A stretch of DNA of 64,000 bases, from the NCBI GenBank assembly GCA_033239125.1, contig BSWB01000003.1, forward strand, positions 32,255,001 through 32,319,000, in the 5' to 3' direction. Below, one piece after another: positions 53,087 through 63,718 of this stretch (the stretch's first letter is position 1; each line of letters begins with the position of its first letter). The stretch comes from Fagopyrum homotropicum. Its lineage: Eukaryota > Streptophyta > Magnoliopsida > Caryophyllales > Polygonaceae. Below the pieces are notes generated by a model that saw nothing but the letters and a program-made list of their open reading frames with translations, ran no database searches and was not told the DNA's origin. A program made the translations under genes and the position numbers.

Positions 53087-54661
53087 TGATGACATGAATT
53101 ATGACCTATTTTTAGGCATGTATTTATATAGATTTTTCCTTTATTTTGCATGCATAGACATACTTTCAAGGCATTTATGGTTATATTCACCTACTTTGCA
53201 AGAATAGAGGTCTACATAGAGTTTTATTGCATTTGTAGGTAATTTGGCGAATTATGGAGCGAAATAGCATATTTAAGGATTAAGCCTTGAAGCGGGACAA
53301 AAAAGAGCAATATAAGGAAGTTAGGACGCCCAAAGTATCTTCTGATACCGTCGGACGCGCCAAAGTATTTTCTGTTACCTTCGGACGCGGCCCAAAGTAT
53401 TCTCTGATACCGTCTGACGCGCCAAAGTATTTTCTGATACCTTATGACGCGGCCCAGAGTATCTTCTGATACAAGCACACTTGACTTCTTTTCAGCCCAG
53501 ATTTCTAGGGTTTTACCTTTAAACCCTAGATTTATCCCTATAGATATTCGATAGCCTTCAACATTAAAGGACGAACGGTGATAGCCCCAGGATTTGGATC
53601 CCCAAAGAGAGGGAGGGTTGAAGATTTTATTGCGTACAGGGAAGATTCGGAGAAGGACGCATTTTGGAGATTGTGTACTTCGAGATTATCTTAGGTTTAC
53701 CTTTGGAGACGGATTGACACTCCGTTCTTCACTGTTCCTTAAGATTATTGTGAGGATTTCTATTCCTTTTTTCTGCATTTATTCAATACAAACATTTGTT
53801 ATTGGGTTTGAGATTGGTTATTTGATAGTCATTGAGTTTTTGAGGTTTTCATCCATTTTCTCTTTAAACTTGATTATTGAATTGATGATGATGGTTATTG
53901 GCTAAAACCCTTTAGCAATTCTAAGGTGAAGGGTTGATAGTTGTGGCTTGGATAATGATAGATCGATCGTAAATTGATTGGACCTTGAGAGTTTGAGAAA
54001 TATCGTCGACACCCTAAATCACGGTCTGTTCTTAGGTTTCCACGGCCGTGATTCTTAAGATCTACCCGTGATTTACCTCAGTTTACGAACTTTGCTTTTA
54101 CTTTGATTCAAGGTTAAAGATTAGCTTTAATCTAGTCTAGGTTTGCCCTTTTCTAGGTAGTAGTGAAGCCTCAACAACCTCTACTTCGATTTCGAGTGTC
54201 ACAACCTTAATCGGTTTAGTTAGTTTTGATCCTTGGGTTACAAGTTTGGGTATTTGAGATTAATTCTTGCCTTTAGATCCTTTCTATAATGAAGCCTCAA
54301 CAACCTTTATAGAGAGTGTCTTTAGATAAGTCATATAGGGTTTTGGAACTTCACCGTACATTACCTTACCTTAGTCTACCTTTGCAAACCTCAACTCTGT
54401 CCTTATATCTATAGTATATCTTGAATCGATTGCCACAACTAGATACCTGGATCTTTAGGATTGTTGTTTTCCCAATATTTGCAAAGCTTCTATACTTTAC
54501 TTGCTCGATAAATTGTTAACTGAATTTGATCCCCCAAATCCCTGAGTTCGATACTCTGGAATACTTGCTAATCTACGCCGATCCGTACACTGCGGGTTCG
54601 CTTGCTTTTATTCTAGTTTTATAAATTTAAAACTTGATTGCACGCACTTTTTGGGCGAACA
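53087..54661 (+). repeat. Ath-C 3' LTR
   Basis: Nearly identical to the 5' LTR. Visible differences are one substitution near 53134, one in the tandem array (TGTTACC near 53373), one near 53578, an AAG insertion near 53654 and one near 54377. It ends GGGCGAACA and is followed by AGGCT. Confidence 0.95.
53324..53474 (+). repeat. 30-bp tandem array in the Ath-C 3' LTR
   Basis: The same five-unit array as at 48669-48819, with one substitution. Confidence 0.85.
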
Positions 54662-54666
54662 AGGCT

Positions 54667-55135
54667 GGCCTAGGGGACTGCTAGAGGACTCTCTCTCCTC
54701 TTGTTGCTCTCTTCCAAGCCCCTTGTGGGTGTTCTTGGGGGAAATTAGATTAGAACATTATCAATCTTAAGATCTAGAGTGAGTTTGAGTGGTTTTAAGT
54801 GAGATTCTTGTGGAAGCTTGTAAGATCCGACTTGGAGCTGCCCTTGAAGCTTTGTAAGATTGTTGTAACCTTCTATTTCAGCTTAGTTCATTCGCTTTCA
54901 TTGTTCTTATCTTCATTTTCTTGCCATGGACTGCATGCATAATGATGTTTGATCTTGAAATGAATGTTATTGGCTAAGTAGTTGTGATTCTAGGGTGAAG
55001 GAATGTTGTTTATGCTTTGGACTATGATTGTATGGACTTGCATGTTAGCTAAGGATGGATTTGTGATCAAAACCCTAACTCGGACCCAAACCACGGCCTG
55101 CTCTTCATGCTTCCATGGTCGTGGTTTCCATGATC
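54667..55135 (+). repeat. LTR-F, third segment
   Basis: LTR-F resumes after Ath-C with sequence like the Ath-1 LTR downstream of its TATA box. It reaches the second CCACGGCCGTGG-type cluster (55091-55135), where Ath-D interrupts. The rest of LTR-F must lie beyond the window. Confidence 0.78.
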
Positions 55136-56917
55136 TGTTAGCATGAAATATTGTGATATTTTAGGCACGTTTTCTAAACGTATTTGATTCATATTGATAG
55201 TCTTTGATTGAACTTTGTGCATATGTGAGCTAGTATTACCTATATTGTCGATATGGATGTCTACACTAGTTCTATGTTGATTATAGGTGATTTGGAGCTA
55301 TTTCCGAACGGAATCAAGCGAAGGAGAGTTGAGTTGATATGTCCATGGATTGAGGACACTCTTTGGAAGCAAATTTGGAGTTTTAGCTTGAGGAATGCAC
55401 GAGTTTAGGGAAGAATCACGTTCTTGCTCTAAACCACGCTCTAAAATACGACCGTATCACGTTCCACGTTCAATTCCACGACCGTGGATTTAGAGTCAGA
55501 AATTGATGTTCATTCCAGAGGATACTACGGCCGTGGAACATATGGTGCAAACCGTATTTGTTTCCACGCTCTAAATTACGGTCGTGGAACACTTCCACGA
55601 CCGTGATCTTGGCGAATCTTTTCGCCATACTTTGAAGCCACGATCTTTTAAAGATTGGGCCGAGCCGACATTTTGCCCTGCACTATAAAAGACGGACGAA
55701 GCAAGAATCCGGCATGATCGCATAGAGGCTCGCTTTCACACATCGCTCTTCACCGCTTAGACACGCTTACTCCTTTCCACGGAAAGTATTGTTTATCCCT
55801 TGCTTGGAAGCATTGACATCTCGTTGGAGATTGAAGTTCGTGTTTAGCAATTGCCCTAATCTCGCACTTTTGGTGGAGATTGCTGTTGAGATTTCCGGAT
55901 TGGCGGAAGATCGAAGTTTTCGGAAGATTTTGCAAGAAGATCTCTCTTCTTGTTTAGGTTTGATTTGGAAAACGGATTGACATCCCGTTTTCCCTTCTTT
56001 CCTAAGGTTGTGATTGTTTGTTTTACTTTGAATCTTTTGACAATACTTGTTCTCTTTGTGACTTTGAGATTGATTTGAAGATTATTGAAAGTTCTTGAAA
56101 GTTTTCATCTTTTTATCTTTTAAATTCTTGAATTGATATCAACATGACTGTTATTGGCTAAAAACCCTTAACAATTCTAAGGTGAAGGGTTGATAGTTGT
56201 GGCTTAGATGATGATAGATCGATCGCAAACAGATTGGACCCTGAGAGTTAGAGAGAATCACCGACAACCCTAAATTACGGCCTGTTCTTGAGTCCACGGC
56301 CGTGGAACCTCAAGAACTAACCGTGATTTCCTTTAAGTCCACGAACTTGCTTTTACTTTAATCCAAAGTTAAAGATTTGCTTTAGCTTAGTTTAGACTTG
56401 TCTTTTCTAGGTGGTAGTGAAGCCTCAACAACCTCTACCTCGATTGTGAGTGTCATAACCTCAATCAGTTAAGTTAGTCTTAATCCTTGGGTTATAAGTT
56501 TGGGTATTTGACACTAATTCTCATCTTTAGGATCTTTCTATATTGAGCCTCAACAACCTGTATAGAGAGTGCCTTGTAGGTGAGTTATATAAGGTTTTTG
56601 GAACTTCACCGTACGATTACCTTACATTAGTATACCTTTGCATATCTCAACTCTGTCTTTATATCATTAAGTATATCTTGAATCGATTGCCACAGCTGGA
56701 TACCTGGATCTTTAGGATTGTTGTTTTCCCAATATTTGCAAAACTCCCATATTTACTTGCTTGATAACTTGCAATCGAGTTCGTTCCCACCCAAATCCCT
56801 GTGTTCGATACTCTGGAATTCTTGCTTGGCTACGTCGATCCGTACACTGCGGGTTCGCTGCTTGATTCTAGTTTTATAAATTTAAAACTTATTTGCACAC
56901 ACCTTTAGGGGCGAACA
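55136..56917 (+). repeat. Ath-D 5' LTR
   Basis: This 1782-bp LTR has the largest palindrome cluster in the window. At 55410-55615 there are many CACGACCGTG, ACGGCCGTGG and ACGGTCGTGG words. A second cluster is at 56268-56335 (CCACGGCCGTGG). GAAGCCTCAACAACC-like repeats are near 56418 and 56545. CCGTACACTGCGGG is near 56840. Confidence 0.92.
55684..55690 (+). promoter_or_regulatory. Probable TATA box of the Ath-D LTR
   Basis: TATAAAA lies about 69 bp after the large palindrome cluster, in the same order as in the other Athila LTRs. Confidence 0.55.
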
Positions 56918-56923
56918 AGTTTT

Positions 56924-56941
56924 TGGCGCCGTTGCCGGGGA
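56924..56941 (+). promoter_or_regulatory. Ath-D primer binding site (tRNA-Asp)
   Basis: TGGCGCCGTTGCCGGGGA starts 6 nt after the LTR. Confidence 0.95.
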
Positions 56942-57019
56942 TTTGGTTTCGGCCGAATCCGGTTGCCGGTCGTCAAGGCTTGGGAGCTTGCTCTCGTTGT
57001 TTGATATCTCTTTGAGTGC

Positions 57020-60000
57020 ATGCGCAGGTCTAGGAACACCGAAGATCTCTTACCTCTTGATCAAGAGCTAGAGAAAACCTTGAGGCAAAGGCGCAAGGAA
57101 AAGAAGATGGCTGAAGAACACGAACGTGATCTTCAAACGGAGTTGGCGGAGAAGGAAGCTCAACTCCGATGGAATGAGACTCTCCGCCAGGATGAGATGG
57201 ATCGTCATCAATCTCAAGTTAACGGTCTACAAGACATGATCTTCCAAATGAGGATAGAGATGAGCGACCTTAAGAATAAGGGAAGCAAGAAATCCTCAAG
57301 AAGGAGATCAAGGTCTAGAAGGAAAAGTCATTCATCCGCCGATGATAGTGACTCTTCCATGCCACCGTTAGAAGAGATTGATCCCACGATCAATATGAAT
57401 CCTTTCCATCCACAAGGAGCTGCTAATCGCCGCATTCCACCTAGGAATGTGAGAGTCGAACGCGCGGATAATGAGCCAAGAACTCTTGGCCAGCGCATGG
57501 ATCCAACACAACAACCACGCCGCTTGGGTGTGAAATTTGATGCTGAAGATGTGCAAGGGTTTAGCTTTAACCCTCAAGTTATCACTCTTATTCGCCAAAG
57601 CCAATTTGGCGGTACAAGCACTGAATCTCCACACCAACACTTGCAAAACTTTGAGTGTATGATGGAGACGATGAAACTGAAGAACGCTACTACCAACAGC
57701 TATAAGCTCAAACCTTTCTTTTTCTCTTTGAAAGGGAAAGCGTTATCTTGGTACCAAGCTCTTCCCAATGGGAAACTAGACACGTGGGAAGACCTTTCCG
57801 CAGAGTTTCTCACCAAATTCTTTCCGCCTTCCAAAACGGCGGAACTTAGAGGTAAGATTAATGCTTTTTCCATGAGACCTAACGAAAGTTTGTTTCAATC
57901 TTGGGAAAGGTTTCAGGATTTGCTCTTGGATTGCCCTCATCATGGCATATCCAAACTTGCCTTGCTGGAGATCTACTACAAGGGGCTGGATGCAGGAACG
58001 CAATTCAACCTCCAATCCCTCTCATGCGGAACGTTCATGGACATGAGAGAAGATGACGCTTGGGACTTCATTGAGAAGCAAGCAAGAGTCATAGAGAAGT
58101 ATTCCCACCGGAAAGCGAAGGGAAATCGTGTGGAGCAAGGAGCGAAGCTCACACATGAAGCTCAAAATCAAATTTTCTCCCTCAACAATGAGATCAAAGA
58201 GTTGAAGGAGACTATCAAGACCAACTTCCCAAAGCAACAAGAGAAGGATGTTGGCTATTTGGGCAACAACAATGGCGGCGATAACACCAACCGCAACAAC
58301 AATAACCGGAACAACAACCGGAATAACAATTGGAATGGAAACAACAACAACCGGAACAACAATTGGAACAACAATAGGGGTTCAAACAACAACAATTGGC
58401 GCTCCAATCAACAAAATTCCGGTAACTCTTATCCTTCCAATTCTAATTCACTAACTCCACCTTCCTCTTCCTCTACTCCTTTGAAAAGCCAGGGGCAATC
58501 ATCTAATGGAGGAAATAATACGGGAAAGGAGAAGCCCGATCCCATGTTGGAAACGATCTTGGGAAAGCTTCAAGGGTTGGAGAACCGCCTCATCAAGGTT
58601 GATGATCAAGTTTCTAAGGTTGACAAAGCTCAAAAGGTTTTAGAAAACCAATTGTTCAACCACGCGGAGGAAGTTCCTAGAAATCAAGGGAAACTTCCAG
58701 GAAAGACGGAGGACAACCCTAAGGGAAGGGTGATGGCGATTACAACTAGGAGCGGAGTGACCACCACCGATCCGCAGCCTACGTTCGTTGAAGTCCCCGT
58801 AGAGAAGGACAAAGAAAAGGGGAAGGAGAAGGAAGATGTCTATGTTCCTCCTCCAGCTTACAAACCTCCCCTACCATTCCCTCAATCTAGAGCGCGAGCG
58901 CGCCTAGACAAACAATTCGGTAAGTTCATAGAACTCATGAGCAAGCTGCATATTAATATACCCTTCATTGATGCTATTGTAGGTATGCCGGCTTATGGCA
59001 AGTTCTTGAAAGCGCTTCTCTCTAACAAGAGGAAGCTAGAAGATTTCGGAGAGGTCAAGATGAGTTCGGATTCTTCGGATCTCATCAAGACTATGAAGGA
59101 GAAAATGCCCCCAAAGTTGAAGGATCCGGGGTTATTTTTCATTCCCATTGGAGTGGGAGATGTCACATATGACGCTTTATGTGACTTGGGAGCAAGTGTG
59201 AGCATCATACCACTTGCATTATGTAGGAAGATCGGTTTAGGCGAACCTAAACCGGTAAAGATGACGTTATACATGGCGGATCGATCCATCACTCGCCCCG
59301 TCGGTATTGTAGAAGACGTCCCGGTCAAGCTAGGTAAATTCTTTGTCCCCATTGATTTTGTCGTGCTTGACATTCCTGCAGATAGTCCGGTCCCGATCAT
59401 ACTCGGAAGACCGTTTCTTGCAACTTCCGGCTGCATGGTTGATTGCAAGAATGGAAGACTCGCTTTTGATATTGGAGAAGAGAAAGTAGAGTTCGTTCTT
59501 TCCACTCTAGTGAAGGAGCCAATCTTTGACGAGGATATTTACGATATCCAAGATGAAGAAGGTTTGTCTAGAGAAGAGGTAAGTGCGATTCTCTTTAACG
59601 ATCCTTTACAAAAGGTTATCACTATGAGTCTAACCAATATAGGGGAAGAAGAAGAGTGCAAAGAGGAAATTGAAGCCTTAGAAGCACAAGAAGAGATGTA
59701 TGAATTGGAGTTTGAGAAACTCCACGATGAGGCTGAGAATGTAAGAATCCACGGTCATACCCTGTATTCCACGACCGTGGATTCCACAACCAAAATCGAC
59801 CTCCATTCCAGGGGATTACACGGCCGTGGAACACATGGAGAGGCCGTAATTCTGACCGTGGAAGAGGGCGATCGGCATACTTCTTCAACTTCTTTTGATT
59901 CTTCTCCAACTCACTCAACACCCTTAGAAACTTCTAAGGAAACGTCAGATGCTCCCCAAGGACCATTGGAAGCTCCGAAAGTGATGGAACTCAAACCACT

Positions 60001-61207
60001 TCCTACTCATCTAAGGTACGCTTTCCTTGGAACTAATTCTACCTTCCCGGTTATTGTTAGCTCCGAATTAAGCATAGATGAACATGAACAGCTCATGATT
60101 GTCCTTAGGAAAGATAGAAAAGCCATAGGCTACACTATCGAGGACTTAGTAGGAATTAAACCCTCCCTATGTATGCATAAGATACTAATGGAGGAAGATT
60201 TTAGAACTTCAAGACAACCTCAAAGGCGGTTGAATCCGACCATGAAGGAGGTTGTCAAGAAGGAGATTCTTAAACTTCTTGATGCAGGTATCATCTATCC
60301 TATCTCCGATAGCAAATGGGTGAGTCCAGTTCAAGTAGTTCCGAAGAAGGGAGGAATGACGGTTATCACCAACAAGAACAACGAACTCATTCCTACCCGA
60401 ACCGTGACTGGATGGCGAATGTGCATAGACTACCGCAAGCTCAACAACGCAACGCGGAAGGATCACTTTCCATTGCCATTCATCGATCAAATGCTTGAAA
60501 GGTTAGCACAACATTCACATTTTTGCTACCTTGACGGTTATAGTGGTTTCTTTCAGATTCCGATACATCCGGATGATCAAGAGAAGACCACATTCACGTG
60601 CCCTTGGGGTACGTTCGCCTATAGGAGAATGCCGTTCGGGCTTTGCAACGCCCCAGCCACCTTTCAACGGTGCATGATGGCCATCTTCTCCGAATACGTA
60701 GAGGAAATCATGGAAGTCTTCATGGACGACTTCTCCGTATACGGTTCCTCTTTTAACGATTGCCTTTCTAAGCTTTCTCTTGTTTTACAACGTTGTGAAG
60801 ACACTAACCTAGTTCTTAATTGGGAGAAGTGTCAATTCATGGTTAAGGAAGGAATCGTATTAGGTCACTTAGTCTCTAGTAGAGGGATAGAGGTACACAA
60901 GGCTAAGATAGAGACCATAGAGAAACTTCCTCCCCCAATTTCGGTGAAAGGGATAAGAAGTTTCCTAGGACATGCTGGATTTTATAGACGTTTCATTAAG
61001 GACTTTTCTAAGATATCAAAACCCCTCACTAATCTATTGATGAAGGATGCGGTTTTTGAGTTTTCGCAGGAATGTTTGGATGCGTTTAATACCATCCGGC
61101 AAGCTCTAATTTCAGTACCTATTATCCAACCTCCGGATTGGACTCTCCCCTTCGAGATTATGTGCGATGCTAGTGACGTAGCTATTGGAGCTGTTCTTGG
61201 ACAATGA
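57020..61207 (+). CDS. gag-pol: Ath-D Gag-protease-RT-RNase H (5' part of gag-pol), ends at premature TGA
   Basis: The frame is open for 1395 residues from MRRSRNTEDLLPLDQELEKTL. It has a coiled-coil and Arg/Ser-rich N-terminus (residues about 20-110). The capsid domain follows (QRMDPTQQPRRLGV, HQHLQNFECMMETM, WYQALPNGKLDTWEDL, CPHHGISKLALLEIYYKGLD), then an Asn-rich RNA-binding region (nt 58262-58430, no zinc knuckle). The aspartic protease has DLGASVSIIP with D722. A linker holding CCACGGCCGTGG-type words (nt 59747-59865) leads to RT with FMDDF near residue 1234 and the start of RNase H (DASDVAIGAVLGQ). The TGA at 61205-61207 replaces an arginine codon of the relatives, consistent with CGA to TGA. 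The start was chosen by homology and distance from the primer site. Confidence 0.93.
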   Translation: MRRSRNTEDLLPLDQELEKTLRQRRKEKKMAEEHERDLQTELAEKEAQLRWNETLRQDEMDRHQSQVNGLQDMIFQMRIEMSDLKNKGSKKSSRRRSRSRRKSHSSADDSDSSMPPLEEIDPTINMNPFHPQGAANRRIPPRNVRVERADNEPRTLGQRMDPTQQPRRLGVKFDAEDVQGFSFNPQVITLIRQSQFGGTSTESPHQHLQNFECMMETMKLKNATTNSYKLKPFFFSLKGKALSWYQALPNGKLDTWEDLSAEFLTKFFPPSKTAELRGKINAFSMRPNESLFQSWERFQDLLLDCPHHGISKLALLEIYYKGLDAGTQFNLQSLSCGTFMDMREDDAWDFIEKQARVIEKYSHRKAKGNRVEQGAKLTHEAQNQIFSLNNEIKELKETIKTNFPKQQEKDVGYLGNNNGGDNTNRNNNNRNNNRNNNWNGNNNNRNNNWNNNRGSNNNNWRSNQQNSGNSYPSNSNSLTPPSSSSTPLKSQGQSSNGGNNTGKEKPDPMLETILGKLQGLENRLIKVDDQVSKVDKAQKVLENQLFNHAEEVPRNQGKLPGKTEDNPKGRVMAITTRSGVTTTDPQPTFVEVPVEKDKEKGKEKEDVYVPPPAYKPPLPFPQSRARARLDKQFGKFIELMSKLHINIPFIDAIVGMPAYGKFLKALLSNKRKLEDFGEVKMSSDSSDLIKTMKEKMPPKLKDPGLFFIPIGVGDVTYDALCDLGASVSIIPLALCRKIGLGEPKPVKMTLYMADRSITRPVGIVEDVPVKLGKFFVPIDFVVLDIPADSPVPIILGRPFLATSGCMVDCKNGRLAFDIGEEKVEFVLSTLVKEPIFDEDIYDIQDEEGLSREEVSAILFNDPLQKVITMSLTNIGEEEECKEEIEALEAQEEMYELEFEKLHDEAENVRIHGHTLYSTTVDSTTKIDLHSRGLHGRGTHGEAVILTVEEGDRHTSSTSFDSSPTHSTPLETSKETSDAPQGPLEAPKVMELKPLPTHLRYAFLGTNSTFPVIVSSELSIDEHEQLMIVLRKDRKAIGYTIEDLVGIKPSLCMHKILMEEDFRTSRQPQRRLNPTMKEVVKKEILKLLDAGIIYPISDSKWVSPVQVVPKKGGMTVITNKNNELIPTRTVTGWRMCIDYRKLNNATRKDHFPLPFIDQMLERLAQHSHFCYLDGYSGFFQIPIHPDDQEKTTFTCPWGTFAYRRMPFGLCNAPATFQRCMMAIFSEYVEEIMEVFMDDFSVYGSSFNDCLSKLSLVLQRCEDTNLVLNWEKCQFMVKEGIVLGHLVSSRGIEVHKAKIETIEKLPPPISVKGIRSFLGHAGFYRRFIKDFSKISKPLTNLLMKDAVFEFSQECLDAFNTIRQALISVPIIQPPDWTLPFEIMCDASDVAIGAVLGQ

Positions 61208-62890
61208 AAGGAAGGGCAAACCCATGCCATATACTACGCTAGCAAGACGCTAGACGAAGCACAGCTCAACTACGCCACTACCGAGAAAGAGTTTTTAGCC
61301 ATTGTCTATGCTATTGACAAGTTTCGCTCTTATCTTGTAGGTGCAAAGGTGATTGTCTACACGGATCATGCTGCGATCCGGTACCTCCTTGCGAAGAAAG
61401 ACGCGAAGCCAAGGTTAATTAGATGGATTCTTCTCCTACAAGAATTCGATCTTGAGATCCGCGACAAGAAAGGTTCAGAAAATTCTGTTGCGGATCATTT
61501 GAGTCGTCTAACACATCTAGAGGACGACCATCTACCCATTGATGACTCCTTTCCGGACGAACACCTACACATCATAGAGGAGTGCATCAACGTGATCTCC
61601 AAAGGTAACGAACCATGGTTTGCTGATTTTGTTAACTATTTGCTTTGCCAGGAGATACCGCCCGGACTATCCTACGCACAAAGGAAGAAGTTCTTTAAGG
61701 ACATCCGGGAATACTATTGGAACGAGCCTCTCCTCTTTAAGAGAGGTCCGGATGGCATCATTCGGCGATGTGTGCCGGAAGATGAGATGCAAAGTGTCAT
61801 CCGCCATTGTCATTCACTACCTTGTGGAGGACACGCTAGTTCAAACAAGACTAGCGCAAAGGTATTGCAATCTGGATTCTATTGGCCTACTTTATTTAGA
61901 GATGTGCAATCCTTTGTTTCTTGCTGCGATGCTTGTCAAAGAACAGGCAATATTTCTAGAAGGAACGACATGCCCCTCAACAACATCCAAGAGGTGGAGA
62001 TCTTCGACGTTTGGGGAGTCGATTTCATGGGACCGTTCCCATCTTCTTGTGGAAACCAATACATACTATTGGCAGTAGACTACGTTTCTAGATGGGTGGA
62101 AGCAATTGCCTCTCCCACAAATGATGCCATGGTGGTGGTTAAGTTCTTCAACAAGACCATCTTTCCGCGATTTGGAACACCAAGGACGATCATTAGTGAT
62201 GGAGGTTCTCACTTCATAGCCCGTCGCTTTGAAGCTCTTCTAGCTAAGTATGGGGTTACTCACAAGATTGCTACCCCTTACCATCCACAAACAAGTGGAC
62301 AAGTTGAGATCTCAAATAGGGAAATCAAAGGAATTCTAGAGAAAACGGTTTCAAGGACTAGGAAGGATTGGTCCTTGAAGCTAGATGATGCGTTATGGGC
62401 GTACCGGACTGCGTACAAGACTCCCATAGGAACCACACCATACAACCTTGTGTATGGGAAGTCTTGTCACTTGCCGGTGGAGCTGGAGCACAAAGCGTTT
62501 TGGGCTATCAAGTGGCTGAATTTCGGCATGAAGGAAGCGGGAGAGAAGCGTCTCCTAGACATCAACAAGCTGGATGAACTTCGCTTGAACGCCTATGAAA
62601 ATGCTAAGATCTATAAGGAAAGGGCAAAGCGTTGGCATGATAAGCACATCATTCCAAAGGACTTTAAAGAAGGAGATCAAGTTCTCCTCTTCAATTCAAG
62701 ACTTCGCCTCTTTCCAGGTAAGCTTAAATCCCGTTGGACCGGACCTTTTCTAATTAAGCGCATTTTCCCCCATGGTGCAGTTGAAGTATGGGGTGAAGCT
62801 AGCGGAAGTTTTAAGGTGAACGGCCAACGACTCAAGAAGTATACGCCGGAACTCCAAGCTGAGGAGTTTGCGCCTACCGCACTCGAATAA
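61208..62890 (+). CDS. pol: Ath-D RNase H remainder and integrase (3' part of gag-pol)
   Basis: The same frame continues after the single TGA to 62890. It has RNase H (HAIYYASKTLDEAQLNYATT, VYTDHAAIRYLL, SVADHLSRL) and then integrase with its HHCC finger (HCHSLPCGGH, CDACQRTG). The core acids are in DVWGVDFMGP, ISDGG and SGQVEISNREI, and the C-terminal part (LLFNSRLRLFPGKLKSRWTGP) ends in EFAPTALE. All catalytic motifs are present. Without readthrough of the TGA this part would not be made from the genomic RNA, though a functional relative could supply it. It is the best preserved pol in the window. Confidence 0.92.
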   Translation, partial: KEGQTHAIYYASKTLDEAQLNYATTEKEFLAIVYAIDKFRSYLVGAKVIVYTDHAAIRYLLAKKDAKPRLIRWILLLQEFDLEIRDKKGSENSVADHLSRLTHLEDDHLPIDDSFPDEHLHIIEECINVISKGNEPWFADFVNYLLCQEIPPGLSYAQRKKFFKDIREYYWNEPLLFKRGPDGIIRRCVPEDEMQSVIRHCHSLPCGGHASSNKTSAKVLQSGFYWPTLFRDVQSFVSCCDACQRTGNISRRNDMPLNNIQEVEIFDVWGVDFMGPFPSSCGNQYILLAVDYVSRWVEAIASPTNDAMVVVKFFNKTIFPRFGTPRTIISDGGSHFIARRFEALLAKYGVTHKIATPYHPQTSGQVEISNREIKGILEKTVSRTRKDWSLKLDDALWAYRTAYKTPIGTTPYNLVYGKSCHLPVELEHKAFWAIKWLNFGMKEAGEKRLLDINKLDELRLNAYENAKIYKERAKRWHDKHIIPKDFKEGDQVLLFNSRLRLFPGKLKSRWTGPFLIKRIFPHGAVEVWGEASGSFKVNGQRLKKYTPELQAEEFAPTALE

Positions 62891-63718
62891 GTGCGAGATT
62901 GGTCTAGCTACGGACCTCAAACAAAGCGCTTCTTGGGAGGCAACCCAAGGTATTGCATTTTCGTTTTTGTTTTCGATTCATAGTTTAGCCTAGAATAGAC
63001 GTTTTCGCTTTATTTTGCCTCGATCTCTTCCGGTATGTTCGTGTTTTTGGTTGTAGGATCAATGGAAAAGGAAAAAGGGAGATTAATGACGAAGAAGAGT
63101 GACGAAATTTGGACTTTGAAGCTTTACAAAAGGTTCCACGGTCTAAATCACGGTCGTCATAGCTATAGTGGCCGTAATTCTCAAAAGCCTTTGAAAAATC
63201 ACCAAAACCACGGTTCCGTACACTTCCACGGCCGTGGAACACCCCGATAGACCGTGATTTTCAAAAATTTTGCCTGCGACTATATAAGCCACATTCTTCA
63301 CAAATTTGCCCCAAAAATTCCCTTTCCACGACCTAAACGCCGAAACTCCACGACCTCCTCCAATTCTTCGTTTTCTAATCGTTTTCAACAATTCTTCATC
63401 CTAAACTGCAGCAAATCCAACCACGAACAAGATCCAAGCGACAAACCAAGCGGAAATCCATCAACAAACGCGCATTTCGGATTTTTCAATCCGAAAAAGA
63501 GGTTTATTCTTTCTTCTTGATTTTCGCGGATTTGGTTCGTTTTTGCTATAGATTTTTAGGAAGAACTGACAAAGACTGGAAGGAATTAGATTAGGACTGC
63601 TTGTTGTGGTGATTATTGGTGAAGTTGCTGAGATTCGTGAAATTCTGAGACGAATCACAGTCTCTGGGTAAACCACGGCCGTAATTTCCCAAGAACAGAC
63701 CGTAATTTTTGGTGAAAA
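62891..63718 (+). other. Ath-D pol-to-ORF spacer
   Basis: The spacer contains the post-pol hairpin (62932-62949) and two groups of CCACGGCCGTGG-type words (63135-63260, with CCACGGCCGTGG near 63227, and 63670-63710). Short ORFs on both strands have no homology and are not called. Confidence 0.65.
62932..62949 (+). other. Conserved post-pol RNA hairpin (CTTGGG-AGGCAA-CCCAAG)
   Basis: A perfect 6-bp stem with the AGGCAA loop, 41 nt after the integrase stop. Confidence 0.6.

Larger units (their letters stand above)
48432..54661 (+). mobile_element. Ath-C: young non-autonomous Athila relative
   Basis: The 6230-bp element has LTRs of 1572 and 1575 bp and a target duplication AGGCT on both sides (48427-48431 and 54662-54666). 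I count four substitutions and one 3-bp indel between the LTRs, about 0.25%, so the insertion is recent. It keeps the tRNA-Asp site, the post-pol hairpin, the 3' non-coding blocks, the pre-PPT hairpin and the polypurine tract. It encodes a single 382-residue ORF and no gag, protease, RT or working integrase. Movement must have used proteins from another Athila element. Confidence 0.93.
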
